A DNA stretch of 64,000 nucleotides from Hemerocallis citrina (Eukaryota; Streptophyta; Magnoliopsida; Asparagales; Asphodelaceae). Under the pieces are notes generated by a model. That model did no database searches. It was not told the origin of the DNA and saw only the letters and a program-made list of their open reading frames with translations. Shown piece after piece: positions 38,716 to 49,249 of this stretch. Position 1 is the first letter of the stretch. Every line of letters starts with the position of its first letter. Made by a program: the position numbers and the translations under genes. The stretch is from assembly GCA_017893485.1 (NCBI GenBank), contig CM030362.1, positions 259,894,255-259,958,254 of the forward strand, in the 5' to 3' direction.

Positions 38716-39884
38716 CACTCTATAATAGTAAGAGGAGTATATTAAGGCTGAAAGAAGCCAAGTTAAACTTTCTCATAGATAAAGTGCAATTGTGACAAGT
38801 ATAGCCAATGCTCTTGCTAAGAGACTTGAAAGTGATCTAATTATCAAAACTGTGGGGAAAATGGAGTTAAAAGCTATTAAGTCGAAAGCATTACCATCCA
38901 AGTTGTTTTGAGATTTAGAATCCAATTGGAGCCATAGAGAAGTTCAAACTGAAGCATCGATTTTTGGCAGTTGGCATGCTTTAGATAATTTGAAAAGTTC
39001 TATGTAAATTATGTTAATATATAATTTCATTCCAATTTTGATGATGTTATATATTTTCATAATTTACTTAGAATTATCTCATTATTCCAAAAGAAAGCAT
39101 GAAAACTTGTCGATGTGTTTCCGATGTTTAAGATTGTTGTTCTATCATTCCAATTTTGATGATATAACTCTTTTATGGATTCATGTTTCATTCCAATTTT
39201 GATGATTCAGAATTAACCATAATTGATTTGACTGTTCTATCATTCCAATATGAAACATAGTATAGTTCTTGTGCAGAAACTATAATAGTTCTTGTTCTTT
39301 ATTTTGTTAAAGAAACTTGATTGTGATGCTTGCGTTATATTTTGCTAAGCTATCGTTGAATTGTACTAAGTTCTTTAGTAGAACCAGATACTTTATGAAA
39401 TTTGCTAGAATTCTTAGAGATGTGTCTCTTGATATTCTTATTTTTAATAAGCTAGCAAAGATGGAGGAGTTGAATCTGTCAACATAGATTTCAAAATAAT
39501 GATTTGCTCAAAAAGGAGGAGTAAACATAAAGCAGTTTGCAAGAATATAGTTTTGGTTCATTTATCTAAAGAATAAATTTGTCACTTGCTTGATAAAACT
39601 TCTGTTGAGTTTAAGACTCTTGTGTTCATGAGCTTAAAACTCATATTTTGTTCTTGAAGTTTATTTGCTTTGGTTGATTTTGAAACTATGATAGGTTTCT
39701 CTAGTTGGTTTAGTCATTGTGAACTATTTTGTTTTGATATGATCTTTGAACTATTTGATTATTTTAGTTTAGTCTCATTTGAACTATTCGAGTTATAATT
39801 GATTTAGTCGGTGAACTATATTATTTTTGTGAGCCAATGATTTAACGGGGCATTGCCTAATATATTGAGAATATAGGAGAAGAT

Positions 39885-40155
39885 TGTTGGATATATAGGT
39901 ATATTCTCAATATAATAGAATATTATTGTGTATAATGTTCTATGGGGCAACACATGCTTTGCACGTGTTATCTGTTTAATTGTTGGACCGGGTTGAGTAG
40001 GCATAAAGCCCAGTACCCTAAACCCAGTTCATCTCATATAAAAGCTGGTCTAGAGGTAGTGTTCTGTGATATTCCAATACTGATAAGCAGGGTATAATAT
40101 CTTAAGCGGCTATGAGATATAAACACTAACCCTAATTACTCATATTAATCTAACA
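39885..40155 (+). repeat. Copia 3' LTR (271 bp)
   Basis: Near-identical to 36245-36515. Confidence 0.9.
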
Positions 40156-40327
40156 AATGTTGCGCCAAATTAAAAGGAGGGTTGGAGATGCTCTAAATAC
40201 AACATGAATGTGTGACATCATGCTGAACACAAGACACAATTGATTACATTGTCACTAATCGCTGCTCATCAACATTTTTTTTTCAAAATACAAGAATAAA
40301 TCTTAAATCAATAGTAATGCTGGATAA

Positions 40328-41463
40328 GAGCATATGTAGTCGTTGATTGCCAAATTTTGGGTATTTGACATATAGGAATAGAAATTTTGGGTTTCGGTTG
40401 TAGTCGTTTAAAGCCAAATTTTGGCTTTTCATTTTAAAAAATCGACAGACGATAGACGATTCCTCGTCGCACAATTTTTTATTTTTTATTTATTTTATAA
40501 TTTTGGCATGGACGGAAAATCATTTCCCGTCCAAGAATTTTTTCATTAATTAACTCATAAATTAATCCTAATTAACTTTTAATATAATCATAATTAAATC
40601 TTAAATTTTATTTTTTAAAATTAAAATTAAAATTAATCCTAATTTTATTTTTTTAAATTAAAATCGAAGAACGGGAAATGATTTCCCGTGCGATCGTTTT
40701 TTTTTTTAAATGGCACGAACGGGAAATCATTTCCCGACTGACCATTTTTTTAAAAAAAATTAAAGGGATGGGGAATAATCCCCCGTCTAATATAAAAAAA
40801 AAGTTCGGGACGGGATATTATTTCTCGTCCGATAGGGTTAAATAAAAAAAATCTCTCTGACGAAAGATAATATTTCATCCGATCAAACGAACGATAAATC
40901 ATCTTTCATTATGGCTAAATTTGAAAAATAGAACTCCTTGAACTATGGCCTTTATGCAGAAAAGGCCCCTCTGATCTTTTTTTTATGCAGAACCCTCCCT
41001 GAAATATGGTTGTTGCAAAAAACCACATCTAACTTTTCTACTTGTATGAGATAACCCCATTCATCTTTACAGGTTGTTTGAAAAAACATCATACATCTTT
41101 CTCATTATTGTCAAAAACCTCCCTCAACTTTAGCAAAAGTCTCACGCTGGTGGGGTGGATTTTTTGCAACAATACTTCAAAAGGGTTTTCTACATAAAAA
41201 AAAGATCAGAGAGGTTTTCTGCATAAAGGACAGTTCAGGTTTTTTTTTTTTGTTTTTTTTTTTGTTTTGTTTTGTTTTTTTCCCCCTCAAATTTAGCCTT
41301 TCATTAGCTATTATTTGGCAATTGTCATTTCGTCTCCCAAATATAGCCGAGCCGACTACTGTTCATCCAAAATCCAAATTTTGGATAATTGGCCAACGAC
41401 TTCAGCACTTCTTTTCCCAAATTTTAAAAATTTTGGCAAAATAGCCAACGACTGCAGATGCTC
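40328..41463. mobile_element. PIF/Harbinger-type non-autonomous element, TSD TAA
   Basis: The left end GAGCATATGTAGTCGTTG and the inverted right end GAGCATCTGCAGTCGTTG extend into about 35 bp of similar subterminal sequence ('gccaaattttgg'). TAA copies flank it (40325-40327, 41464-41466). No transposase is present. The middle holds an array of degenerate palindromes (40509-40909). Short frames inside are incidental. Confidence 0.8.
40509..40909. repeat. Array of about seven degenerate palindromes
   Basis: Dyads of the form GACGGGAAAT-N-ATTTCCCGTC occur near 40509, 40671 (exact: ACGGGAAATGATTTCCCGT), 40720, 40767, 40808, 40858 and 40890. The last six lie about 35-50 bp apart, and the copies decay towards the right. 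Confidence 0.8.
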
Positions 41464-42149
41464 TAACACCAGAATGCAAAACAACCATGGAGGTATCAGT
41501 AAAACAGTAATCATCAATAGAATCAGCAATATTGACACTTTTTAAACACCAATGATAAACACCGGGAGGCAGCATGTTCAATCTAACTAAGAAGAATTCT
41601 CTCACAAACCCTACATTCCGAGCAATCACAACATCCTTAAATTTTGATCGTATTATCTGCACTCTGACCATGCTCACTATAATTCACTATACATAACTGA
41701 AGCAGATTCTCCCAGCTGTAACATGCTTTGATTAAAAGGTTACAGTTACAGTGTAATCAAAATATTTTACAAGATGGTTGCCTCTTCACAACAATTTTAA
41801 CATCAATGCAGCTTCTGAAATCAATTGGAACTAGTGTTGCTGCAGGTGCTCTTCAGAATGTTACGCTGGAAATTCAAGGGAAAGTTGCGGCGGGGACTTC
41901 CCCTGTATTCTTTCTGGAGACTCCACACGAAACTTGAGATTTTTCTGCTGACTGCCGCTTCTCTATATGGAGGGTTAGGCTTATTGCAAGTCTTCTGTAT
42001 GGTGTTTAATTCCTATGTATGACTTAATATACAGCTGTGGGTTTTTTCCCTAACCCTCTGCATATTCTGGATGAATTGTTTTTTTTTTTTTTTTTTCCAA
42101 AAAAATATGATTCCTCAACTATGTGGACATTTTACAATAAAAATATATG
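41464..42149. other. Region 3' of the MutS2-like exons; two unrecognised open stretches
   Basis: A minus-strand frame at about 41677-41464 (VSMVRVQIIRSKF...LPPGVYHWCLKS) and a plus-strand frame at 41809-41937 (MQLLKSIGTSVAAGALQ) look less random than their surroundings, but I recognise neither. I looked for the Smr domain that normally ends MutS2 (a DLRG motif) on the minus strand here and did not find it. Confidence 0.35.
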
Positions 42150-42319
42150 CTATCTAGTCGTTCCATTGCTGTCAATGTCTTTAAATTTTAACCTCAACTT
42201 CATATTGCTGGCATGGACAATTATCTCCGCTTTGGACGGCTCCACTTTTAGCACTTTCGCTTGCTTCCCAAGGGAGCGAACCATAACTGTATCACCAACA
42301 TTTGGAACATCTTTTTTCT
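42150..42319 (-). CDS. MutS2-like gene, last recognised exon
   Basis: After the acceptor 'ttttccag' the frame reads KKDVPNVGDTVMVRSLGKQA, then KVLKVEPSKAEIIVHASNMK. This matches the small domain that follows the coiled region in MutS2 proteins (VGDxVxVxSLGKxAxVLxV). It joins the preceding exon with split codon G|AG. As read it stops at TAG (42150-42152) shortly after MKLRLK. Known MutS2 proteins go on to an Smr nuclease domain, so either a weak donor (AG|GTTAAA within the MKLR codons) leads to an exon I cannot see, or the gene is truncated here. Confidence 0.7.
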
Positions 42320-42459
42320 CTGGAAAATATGAATTATACAGACTCTAATTAGTGATGACCTTAGGGTAAAGCAGACAGAATTACATTCTATTTCAATTGT
42401 CCACAAAAAAACAATTAATGTATTTTCTAGATAAAGCAGATCATGGCCTTTGTACCCAC

Positions 42460-42752
42460 CATAAGAAGGTTCGCTGGTGTTTGCGGATCCAATTTCTTTC
42501 ATGGAAATAGCATTTGATGGTAAACCCTTGAGATTATCATCAGAGGTACTGAGGTCGTTTGTTTTCTGAATTTGTGGAACTTTCTGAGCCATTGTAGATC
42601 TGTGAAACTGATGCAACTTACTACGAAGGATAGAACGTGCCATGGCTGCACTCTCTGTAATTGCTTTCATCTTTTTGTTCCTTTGGACCATGGTGTGTTC
42701 TGCAACCCTTTGTTTTGCCATCAGAAGGTCATCCTGAAGCTTTTTGGACAAC
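42460..42752 (-). CDS. MutS2-like gene, middle exon
   Basis: This 293-bp exon has acceptor 'gatgttag' and donor G|GTGGGT. It encodes a charged helical segment (LSKKLQDDLLMAKQRVAEHT, then KKMKAITESAAMARSILRSK) matching the post-ATPase helical region of plant MutS2. It joins the upstream exon (63208-63278) in frame as QQYL-R-LSKK, with the Arg codon split across the intron, and the downstream exon as SEPSY-E-KKDV. MutS2 proteins are ATPases of the MutS family that act on recombination intermediates rather than mismatches; plant forms are often predicted to be organellar. Confidence 0.75.
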
Positions 42753-43256
42753 CTAACATCACATAAAACAGGTAGATGCAGTTTAGATGTATAACTAAAA
42801 ACGAGTTAAAAAAACATCAGATAGTTGTGTTGTTTCAGGATTTCATCCTTGAGAGAAAAAATTGACGAGTTAGGTTAGAAAAACACAAGCATGTAAACAT
42901 TTTTTGCAAAGAAAAATCATGGGAAATCAACATGACTACACTTTGTGAGGAATTATAAACTCAAACAACATCACAAAGAGATTCAGAACTGCACAATTGA
43001 GTTAATCTAGCCCAACCATAGCTAACAAGACATTCCTACAATAAAACCTTATTCCAGAAGAAATATTTGTAGATGCATCCACAAATTTGAGGACTGTAGT
43101 GGAAAGCAAAGGGTGAAACAAAGCAACAAGTCAATGCTTAGACTTCAAATACTTTGACGCAATTTTGCGGAAAAAAGCAACCACACTTATCGGAAATTAA
43201 AAATCAGGGAAAATTTACAAACAAAATACACCAATATTTCACCAAAAAAAATAACC

Positions 43257-44564
43257 TGATGAGGACATCGATTCAAGACGATTTGGGCGTTTTTATCAGC
43301 GCAGGCGTCGTCGTCATCAGCTGCTTTATTTAGTTTAAGATTTTTATTTTATTACCATTTTCGTTTCTGTCAATTATAGTCATATGTAATCTTTTTGTAT
43401 TTTTTTAGATTTTGAGAATATTTTGGAGATGTGTATCAAGATGTATTTTGAGCCTATTTAAAGGCCTTGAGATTAATGAGAAAGTATGTCATTATTGATT
43501 AAAAAAATGTGTTGAGTTTTTTGCTCTTCCTCCTTCTCTTTTGTGTGATACAACTGAGATCCCCATTATTAGGGTTTGTGATAAATCCTAATACATTTTA
43601 GAGTTAGTGATTAATTCTAAAATCTATCTCCAATTAAAAATTCCTCAATTACAAATCTCTAACCGTAATTAACCAAATCTCCAAAATCCAACACCTACTC
43701 TACATCTACAGCCGCCTCCCCTTCTTCTTCTTCTCCCTTCCTTCTTCTTTTCCCGAAACCCACCAAAGCTCCAACCCAGTCATCCCTTCCATCGAACACT
43801 CTCCCGACACCTCTCTCCCTCACCCTCGCACCCCTTCTTCATCTTCCTCCTCCTTTACTCCAAATCCCATCTCCATCAAAACCCTAATCAACTCCCGATC
43901 CCAAGAACCCAAACCCATAATCATCCCCAGTTCCCCCATCCCGCTACCCCCTCTCCGTCGCCTTCCCATCACCAGCCCTTCCCCCCATAGGCGCCGCCCT
44001 ACCGTACTTCGACGGTTAGCCTCACCACACAAGATCCCAGCTTCTTCCTCTTCCCTCCCGTCGACAACAAGGCTCCCCACCCCGTCACCACCTCCTGTTC
44101 GCCGTCGCACCGTTCCCCGGCCAGATCCCGATCATCCAGTACCCTTGTTGCTGCCTTTGCTTGCTGTGTTCTTGGTTGCTGTCCCCTCCTACATCTACGC
44201 TGGTTTTTTCTTCGCATTCGGTATACTCTTTTCCTTATTAAATATTTGTGTTTTACTGCTCTATTATCTAGTATATTATCTAATTGGCTTGTCGTCCACA
44301 AAATAACTGAGAATGAGTGTTCCACATGCTAGAGTAGAGTACGAATCATTATTGAACTTATTACTTACTAAAACGCGTAGGGATTTAATTATTGATTGTA
44401 GGGTTGAATTATTAATTGGGACTGTTACACTTATTCAATTCTTGAAAACCCATCGAACCTGTTAACTGTTAAAAATTTCCAACTTAGATCCGCACTTTCA
44501 TGTTGGTAAAATTAACCCATTAAAATTCTTGGAAATTCTCTATTTTAGGGTTGGTTTTACATCA
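43257..44564 (+). repeat. Gypsy 5' LTR
   Basis: Contains a long CT-rich, 5'-UTR-like block (43700-44180). The ORFs read antisense through it are shadows. Confidence 0.92.
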
Positions 44565-44748
44565 TTTTGGTATTAGAGCGAAGGTTCTTAAAACCCTAGT
44601 TCTTGCATCGTAGGCATCATTTTTGCATTCATTTAGGATTGTTTAGTCTTTTATTTTATTTTTGTCTTTCTTTTATTTTAGGTTATTTCGGTTTCATTAA
44701 AAAAAAAAAATTAGGACACACACGACCCCTAGTTTCCACTTTTGGTGA

Positions 44749-45632
44749 ATGCGTCTTCGCAGCACCATCACAGATCCTGAAGAGCCTTTCCTATCCCTTC
44801 CCAATCACCCAATTAGGAACCCTAGACTCTCCAGACCTGAAATGGACAACCCTGATATCTCTGCTACCTTAGCTGCCATCAAAGCAACTCTTGCCAATAT
44901 CAATCAGAGGCTTGAGAAAGTGGAGTTAAATCAAACCATTGTCCCTGAGCTTCATGCCCATCGTCAGATCCATCAAGGAATGTTCATGACGATCGACGTC
45001 AAGAACAGGATCCTGACGAACAATATAAAAAGAACGTTAAGCCTGACGTTCCTCAGTCTGAAGGCCACATGGAACCCCAAGCTTACCTCGATTGGATCCG
45101 TGCCATGGACCACTACTTTGTGTGGTTTGACATGAGCGAATCCCTGAAAGTTAAATTTGCCACTATGAAATTAACAGGTAAAGCTCAACAACACTGAACC
45201 AATCTTGAACATGCCCGCAGAGATGAGGCCTGGCACTCATAGCCACTTGGGAGGCCATGAAAGAGAAGCTCACTAAGAGATATGTACCGTTATCGTTCCA
45301 TACCCGATTGCTAGATTCGTGGAACCAACTTTATCAAGGAAGTAAATCCACACAAGAATATGTTGATAAATTTGATGACTTCCTTATTCGGTACAATGCT
45401 TTAGGTAAAGAGAGTGAAGAATAAACTCTCTGGGTTCAGGGCTGGATTACGAGCCGATCTTAGGAACGAGCTAATCTATAGAAATGTGGACTCAATAGCG
45501 GCAGCCTACGCCCTAGTCCTCGATATGGATTCCCTTAAAGCTAGTTCCCATTACAAGTCCAGTGATTCGATGGATCATTCCTCTAGAATGAATCCTCCTG
45601 ACCCCTCTAGACCTGAGAACTCCTCTCCTTAG
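44749..45632 (+). pseudogene. Gypsy gag, frameshifted
   Basis: The N-terminal piece (44749-45135) includes SATLAAIKATLANINQRLEK, a coiled gag start. The middle is shifted and has stops near 45197. The third piece (45414-45632) has LSGFRAGLRADLRNELIYRN, the typical end of the retrotrans_gag domain, and ends in a TAG at 45630-45632. The zinc knuckle lies past this stop in the same frame. Confidence 0.8.
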
Positions 45633-46754
45633 TACCCTAACAAGTCTTACCCACATAAACATACTTCAAATTCCTATTCACATAGAAATGACAACACGGG
45701 TAAGAACACTGAAAGAGACTATTCTAAGATTGATCCTCTCACTAAGTGCTATAAATGTAAGGGATACGGCCATGTTGCTGGCAACTGTCCTAGTCCAAGT
45801 AGGATCAATATAGTAGAGGGTACCGCAGTCATCGCTGATGAGCCCGACAATGAGTTTACCTATGAACCTAATATAAGTGATGACTTTGATGAAAAAGAAG
45901 ATGACCAGTCTCTCAATTGTATTCAGCCTATCCAGTCACCTCCATTGAGTATACCTGAGACACCCATTCCTTCCCAAGTCACTTGGCAACCCATAGATTT
46001 TACTCATGTATTAGAACGTCACAAAGTCACAGAGTCTGCACCCACATTTGCATATAACATTCATGACTTGCATAGAGAAATTTCCAAGGAACTTAATGAG
46101 AATAATTTTAACTACAAGTTAATAGCAGATACTAGAAAAAAATTCATAACTTTTGATATTGGTGACGAAGTGATGGTTCGGATTTATCCGGAACGGTTTC
46201 CTGTTGGACCCGTTAAGAACTTAAACATACGTGCTGCAGGCTCATTTAAGATTCTACATACAATCAATGATAATACCTATGTCGTTGACCTTCCTGAAGG
46301 TTTTGGCATAAGTAAGACTTTCAATATTGAGGATCTAGTACTTTATGAAGACTCAAAATTTAACCCTAGAAATTTTCCTATAGATGAGCCTACCCTGCAG
46401 CCTAATGGTGAGATTCCCACATTTACCCCTTTACCTGATACTATTCACCCACCGACAGAAGAATTGGATAATATTTTAGATAATCAGATAATCTCCACAA
46501 GAGATGGTGGTATGCACAAGTATTTGGTGAGGTGGAAAAACAAGCCGAAGTCGGATGATACTTGCAGTGATCGTAAGGGGCTCCCGCAACTAGATCCAGA
46601 TCTTTTGGAGCACGATGACAGGATCACTAGTCTTGACTCGACTGGGTCGAGCCCTCTCCCACCCGGGGAGAATGATAAGGACATCGATTCAAGACGATTT
46701 GGGCGTTTTTATCAGCGCAGGCATCGTCGTCATCAGCTGCTTTATTTAGTTTAG
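45633..46754 (+). CDS. In-frame fusion: NC zinc knuckle - integrase C-terminus - chromodomain
   Basis: The frame is open for 1,122 nt after the gag stop. In order it has the knuckle CYKCKGYGHVAGNC (C-x2-C-x4-H-x4-C), an acidic linker (DDFDEKEDDQSL), the end of the integrase (DIGDEVMVRIYPERFP, then a SFKIL...FNIEDL block) and a chromodomain-like segment (DGGMHKYLVRWKNKPKSDDT). It ends inside the 3' LTR (LTR starts at 46673). The jump from SPPLSI to PETPIP removes everything from protease to integrase core without breaking the frame. No ATG lies near the start, so expression would need gag read-through. Confidence 0.8.
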   Translation, partial: YPNKSYPHKHTSNSYSHRNDNTGKNTERDYSKIDPLTKCYKCKGYGHVAGNCPSPSRINIVEGTAVIADEPDNEFTYEPNISDDFDEKEDDQSLNCIQPIQSPPLSIPETPIPSQVTWQPIDFTHVLERHKVTESAPTFAYNIHDLHREISKELNENNFNYKLIADTRKKFITFDIGDEVMVRIYPERFPVGPVKNLNIRAAGSFKILHTINDNTYVVDLPEGFGISKTFNIEDLVLYEDSKFNPRNFPIDEPTLQPNGEIPTFTPLPDTIHPPTEELDNILDNQIISTRDGGMHKYLVRWKNKPKSDDTCSDRKGLPQLDPDLLEHDDRITSLDSTGSSPLPPGENDKDIDSRRFGRFYQRRHRRHQLLYLV

Positions 46755-47973
46755 GATTTTTATTTTATTACCATTTTTGTTTCTGGCAATTATAGACAGA
46801 TGTAATCTTTTTGTATTTTTTTAGATTTTGAGAATATTTTGGAGATGTGTATCAAGATGTAATTTGAGCCTATTTAAAGGCCTTGAGATTAATGAGTGCC
46901 ATTAATGATTAAAAAAATGTGTTGAGCTTTTTGCTCTTCCTCCTTCTCTTTTGTGTGATACAACTGAGATCATCATTATTAGGGCTTGTGATAAATCCTA
47001 ATACATTTTAGAGTTAGTGATTAATTCGAAAATCTATCTCCAATTAAAAATTCCTCAATTACAAATCTCTAACCCTAATTAACCAAATCCCCCAAATCTA
47101 ACACCTACTCTACATCTACAGCCGCCTCCCCTTCTTCTTCCTCTCCCTTCCTTCTTCTTTTCCCGAAACCCACCAAAGCTCCAACCCAGTCATCCCTTCC
47201 ATCGAACACTCTCCCGACGCCTCTCTCCCTCACCCTCGCACCCCTTCTTCATCTTCCTCCTCCTTTACCCCAAATCCCATCTCCATCAAAACCCTAATCA
47301 ACTCTCGATCCCAAGAACCCAAACCCATAATCATCCCCAGTTCCCCCATCCCGCTACCCCCTCTCCGTCGCCTTCCCATCACCAGCCCTTCCCCCCATAG
47401 GCACCGCCCTACCATACTTCGACGGTTAGCCTCACCACACAAGATCCCAGCTTCTTCCTCTTCCCTCCCGTCGACAACAAGGCTCCCCACCCCGTCACCA
47501 CATCCTGTTCGCCGTCGCACCGTTCCCCGGCCAGATCCCGATCATCCAGTACCCTTGTTGCTGCCTTTGCTTGCTGTGTTCTTGGTTGTTGTCCCCTCCT
47601 ACATCTGCGCTGGTTTTTTCTTCGCATTCTGTATACTCTTTCCCTTATTAAATATTTGTGTTTTACTGCTCTATTATCTAGTATATTATCTAATTGGCTT
47701 GTCGTACACAAAATAACTGAGATTGAGTGTTCCACATGCTAGAGTAGAGTACGAATCATTATTGAACTTATTACTTGCTAAAACGCGTAGGGATTTAATT
47801 ATTGATTGTAGGCTTGAATTATTAATTGGGACTGTTACACTTATTCAATTCTTGAAAACCCATCGAACCTGTTAACTGTTAAAAATTTCCAACTTAGATC
47901 CGCACTTTCATGTTGGTAAAATTAACCCATTAAAATTCTTGAAATTCTCTATGTTAGGGTTGGTTTTACATCA
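46673..47973 (+). repeat. Gypsy 3' LTR
   Basis: Colinear with 43257-44564, with a small deletion near 46893 and scattered substitutions. Confidence 0.92.
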
Positions 47974-48233
47974 TAACCTCTAATGTTTCTCGGTCTTGCA
48001 TTTTGATCCCTTTTGTTGTATTATCATCTGAATATACTCCCTTGTCTAAATCATTCTCTCAATCTCTCACATCCAGCAGAACCAAATTCATTTCCTTAGT
48101 AGTTTCATGTGGGTTTACCTCCTTTTCCCCTAATTTTGACGAGGATTCTGTTTTTCCCCTAATCTGAATGGGATTTGTCAATTTTTGAAAATTTTTTTAG
48201 TAGGTTTACAATAACGGCAATGGCAATTAACTT

Positions 48234-48374
48234 TGTTAAAGTAGTACTTAGCTTAGTCTCACATCAGTAAAAGAATTAGTTTACGTTTTGTCTTCTCCTA
48301 TCTATAGAAGGCATTGTATACAATTGTAGCTATCCAATAAATTATTCTTTATTTCTCTATACTATATGTTAATA
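48234..48374 (+). repeat. Copia 5' LTR (141 bp)
   Basis: Paired with 62274-62416 and clearly more diverged from it than the nested elements' LTRs are from each other, so it is older. Confidence 0.9.
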
Positions 48375-48468
48375 TGATATCAGAACAGGAAAATTATACA
48401 TAAAGATTAGGGTTCTTTTGATTCTTCTTTTATGTCTATAAACAAAAAGGAAAAAAAAAACACAGAAT

Positions 48469-48556
48469 CAATCAGGCCCTCCCTCTTCCTCCTTCCTCCT
48501 CACAACCAAACTCATAAAAAGCCTCTCCCGCCGCCACCGCTCATCCACAACCAAAA
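48469..48556 (+). repeat. 88-bp leader repeat, copy 1
   Basis: The block 'aggccctccctcttcctcct' to 'ccacaaccaaaa' recurs at 52752-52839. Before the LTR element inserted at 48557 the two copies were a close tandem repeat in the Copia leader. The last five bases (caaaa) also serve as the TSD. Confidence 0.85.
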
Positions 48557-48948
48557 TGTCAGGGATTCGTTTCCTGACGGTGCTGAAAGTAGCCATTAGA
48601 GAGAATGTTGGAAGAACTAGGGTTGAGAAAGAGAAGATTTGGGGAAGAAATTAGAGATTTGGGGAAGAACTAGATTGATTTTATTCATTCATTCCCCAAC
48701 AACGTATTACAGGTTGAGATTTATAGGACATCCCAATTACAAGACACGTGCAAAGCACACTATTACTACCTATTCAATTAAGTGCACAATGCACGTAAAA
48801 CAAACAGACAGACACAAACAACACAAACAACAGACTCGACAAACAAACAGACAACTGAAGACCCAAATGTCGCAGGATGATGACGGCGACTAATCTGCAT
48901 ATCACTCCGGTGACTCTGGCGATGGTGGGGCTGCCGGTGTCCCTGACA
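48557..48948 (-). repeat. 3' LTR of the kinase-bearing element
   Basis: Left LTR; pairs with 52312-52703 at roughly 98% identity by eye. Confidence 0.9.
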
Positions 48949-49249
48949 ATTCCACCCCCCTTAAAAATGAGCTTGTCCCCAAGCTCGAAGCTCGGAAAGA
49001 CTAGTAGAATTGCTCTCATCCAGTGACAAAAGTGGTTCAAATATATCTCTGGCTTTTTGCTTGGGTATCAAAGAAGTATTGCCCTTTATTGGAAAGTCAA
49101 AGAACTCCTTTCTCTGAGAATGACATCCCTCCAATTTCCTGGAAAGAAACATGGTTCTCTTTTCACCTAAGTCAAGTAACTTTTCACTTACATCCACTCC
49201 AAGCATGCACTTTGAACTTGAACTTCTAGAATTTTCACCATTCAAGGAA

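Larger units (their letters stand above)
36245..40155 (+). mobile_element. Copia retrotransposon, same family as 26116-31688
   Basis: LTRs of 271 bp (36245-36515, 39885-40155; TGTTGGATATATAGG...TCTAACA) differ at only about eight positions by eye. Flanks aaagt/aatgt match in 4 of 5 bases. A polypurine tract 'ataggagaagat' precedes the 3' LTR. The interior is degenerate; the RNase H region is readable near 38500-38715. The 5' interior holds an unusual GC-rich block (36570-36895). Confidence 0.88.
32976..40193. mobile_element. PIF/Harbinger-type non-autonomous element, expanded by nested insertions
   Basis: The left end GGCCATCTCCAACCCACTCC and the right end (reverse complement GAGCATCTCCAACCCTCC) are inverted repeats next to 3-bp TAA copies (32973-32975, 40194-40196), the pattern of Harbinger MITEs. 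Removing the nested Mutator-like element, Helitron and Copia leaves under 1 kb of element sequence. Shared internal words near both ends ('attttagagt', 'gttgca/gcgcca') support one element. A 3-bp TSD is weak evidence, so two unrelated MITE ends remain possible. Confidence 0.55.
43257..47973 (+). mobile_element. Gypsy chromovirus derivative lacking pol, TSD TAACC
   Basis: LTRs of 1,308 bp (43257-44564) and 1,301 bp (46673-47973), with termini TGATG...CATCA, are flanked by exact TAACC copies (43252-43256, 47974-47978). The primer site 'tggtattagagc' is three bases after the 5' LTR. The 2.1-kb interior encodes gag, then the end of integrase and a chromodomain. Protease, RT, RNase H and the integrase core are absent. 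It must be mobilised by another element, if at all. Confidence 0.92.

Noticed and set aside
43820..44325. Arg/Gly-rich ORFs on the minus strand, repeated at 47230-47735
   Set aside because: They are antisense shadows of the CT-rich block in both Gypsy LTRs; the duplication reflects the LTR pair.
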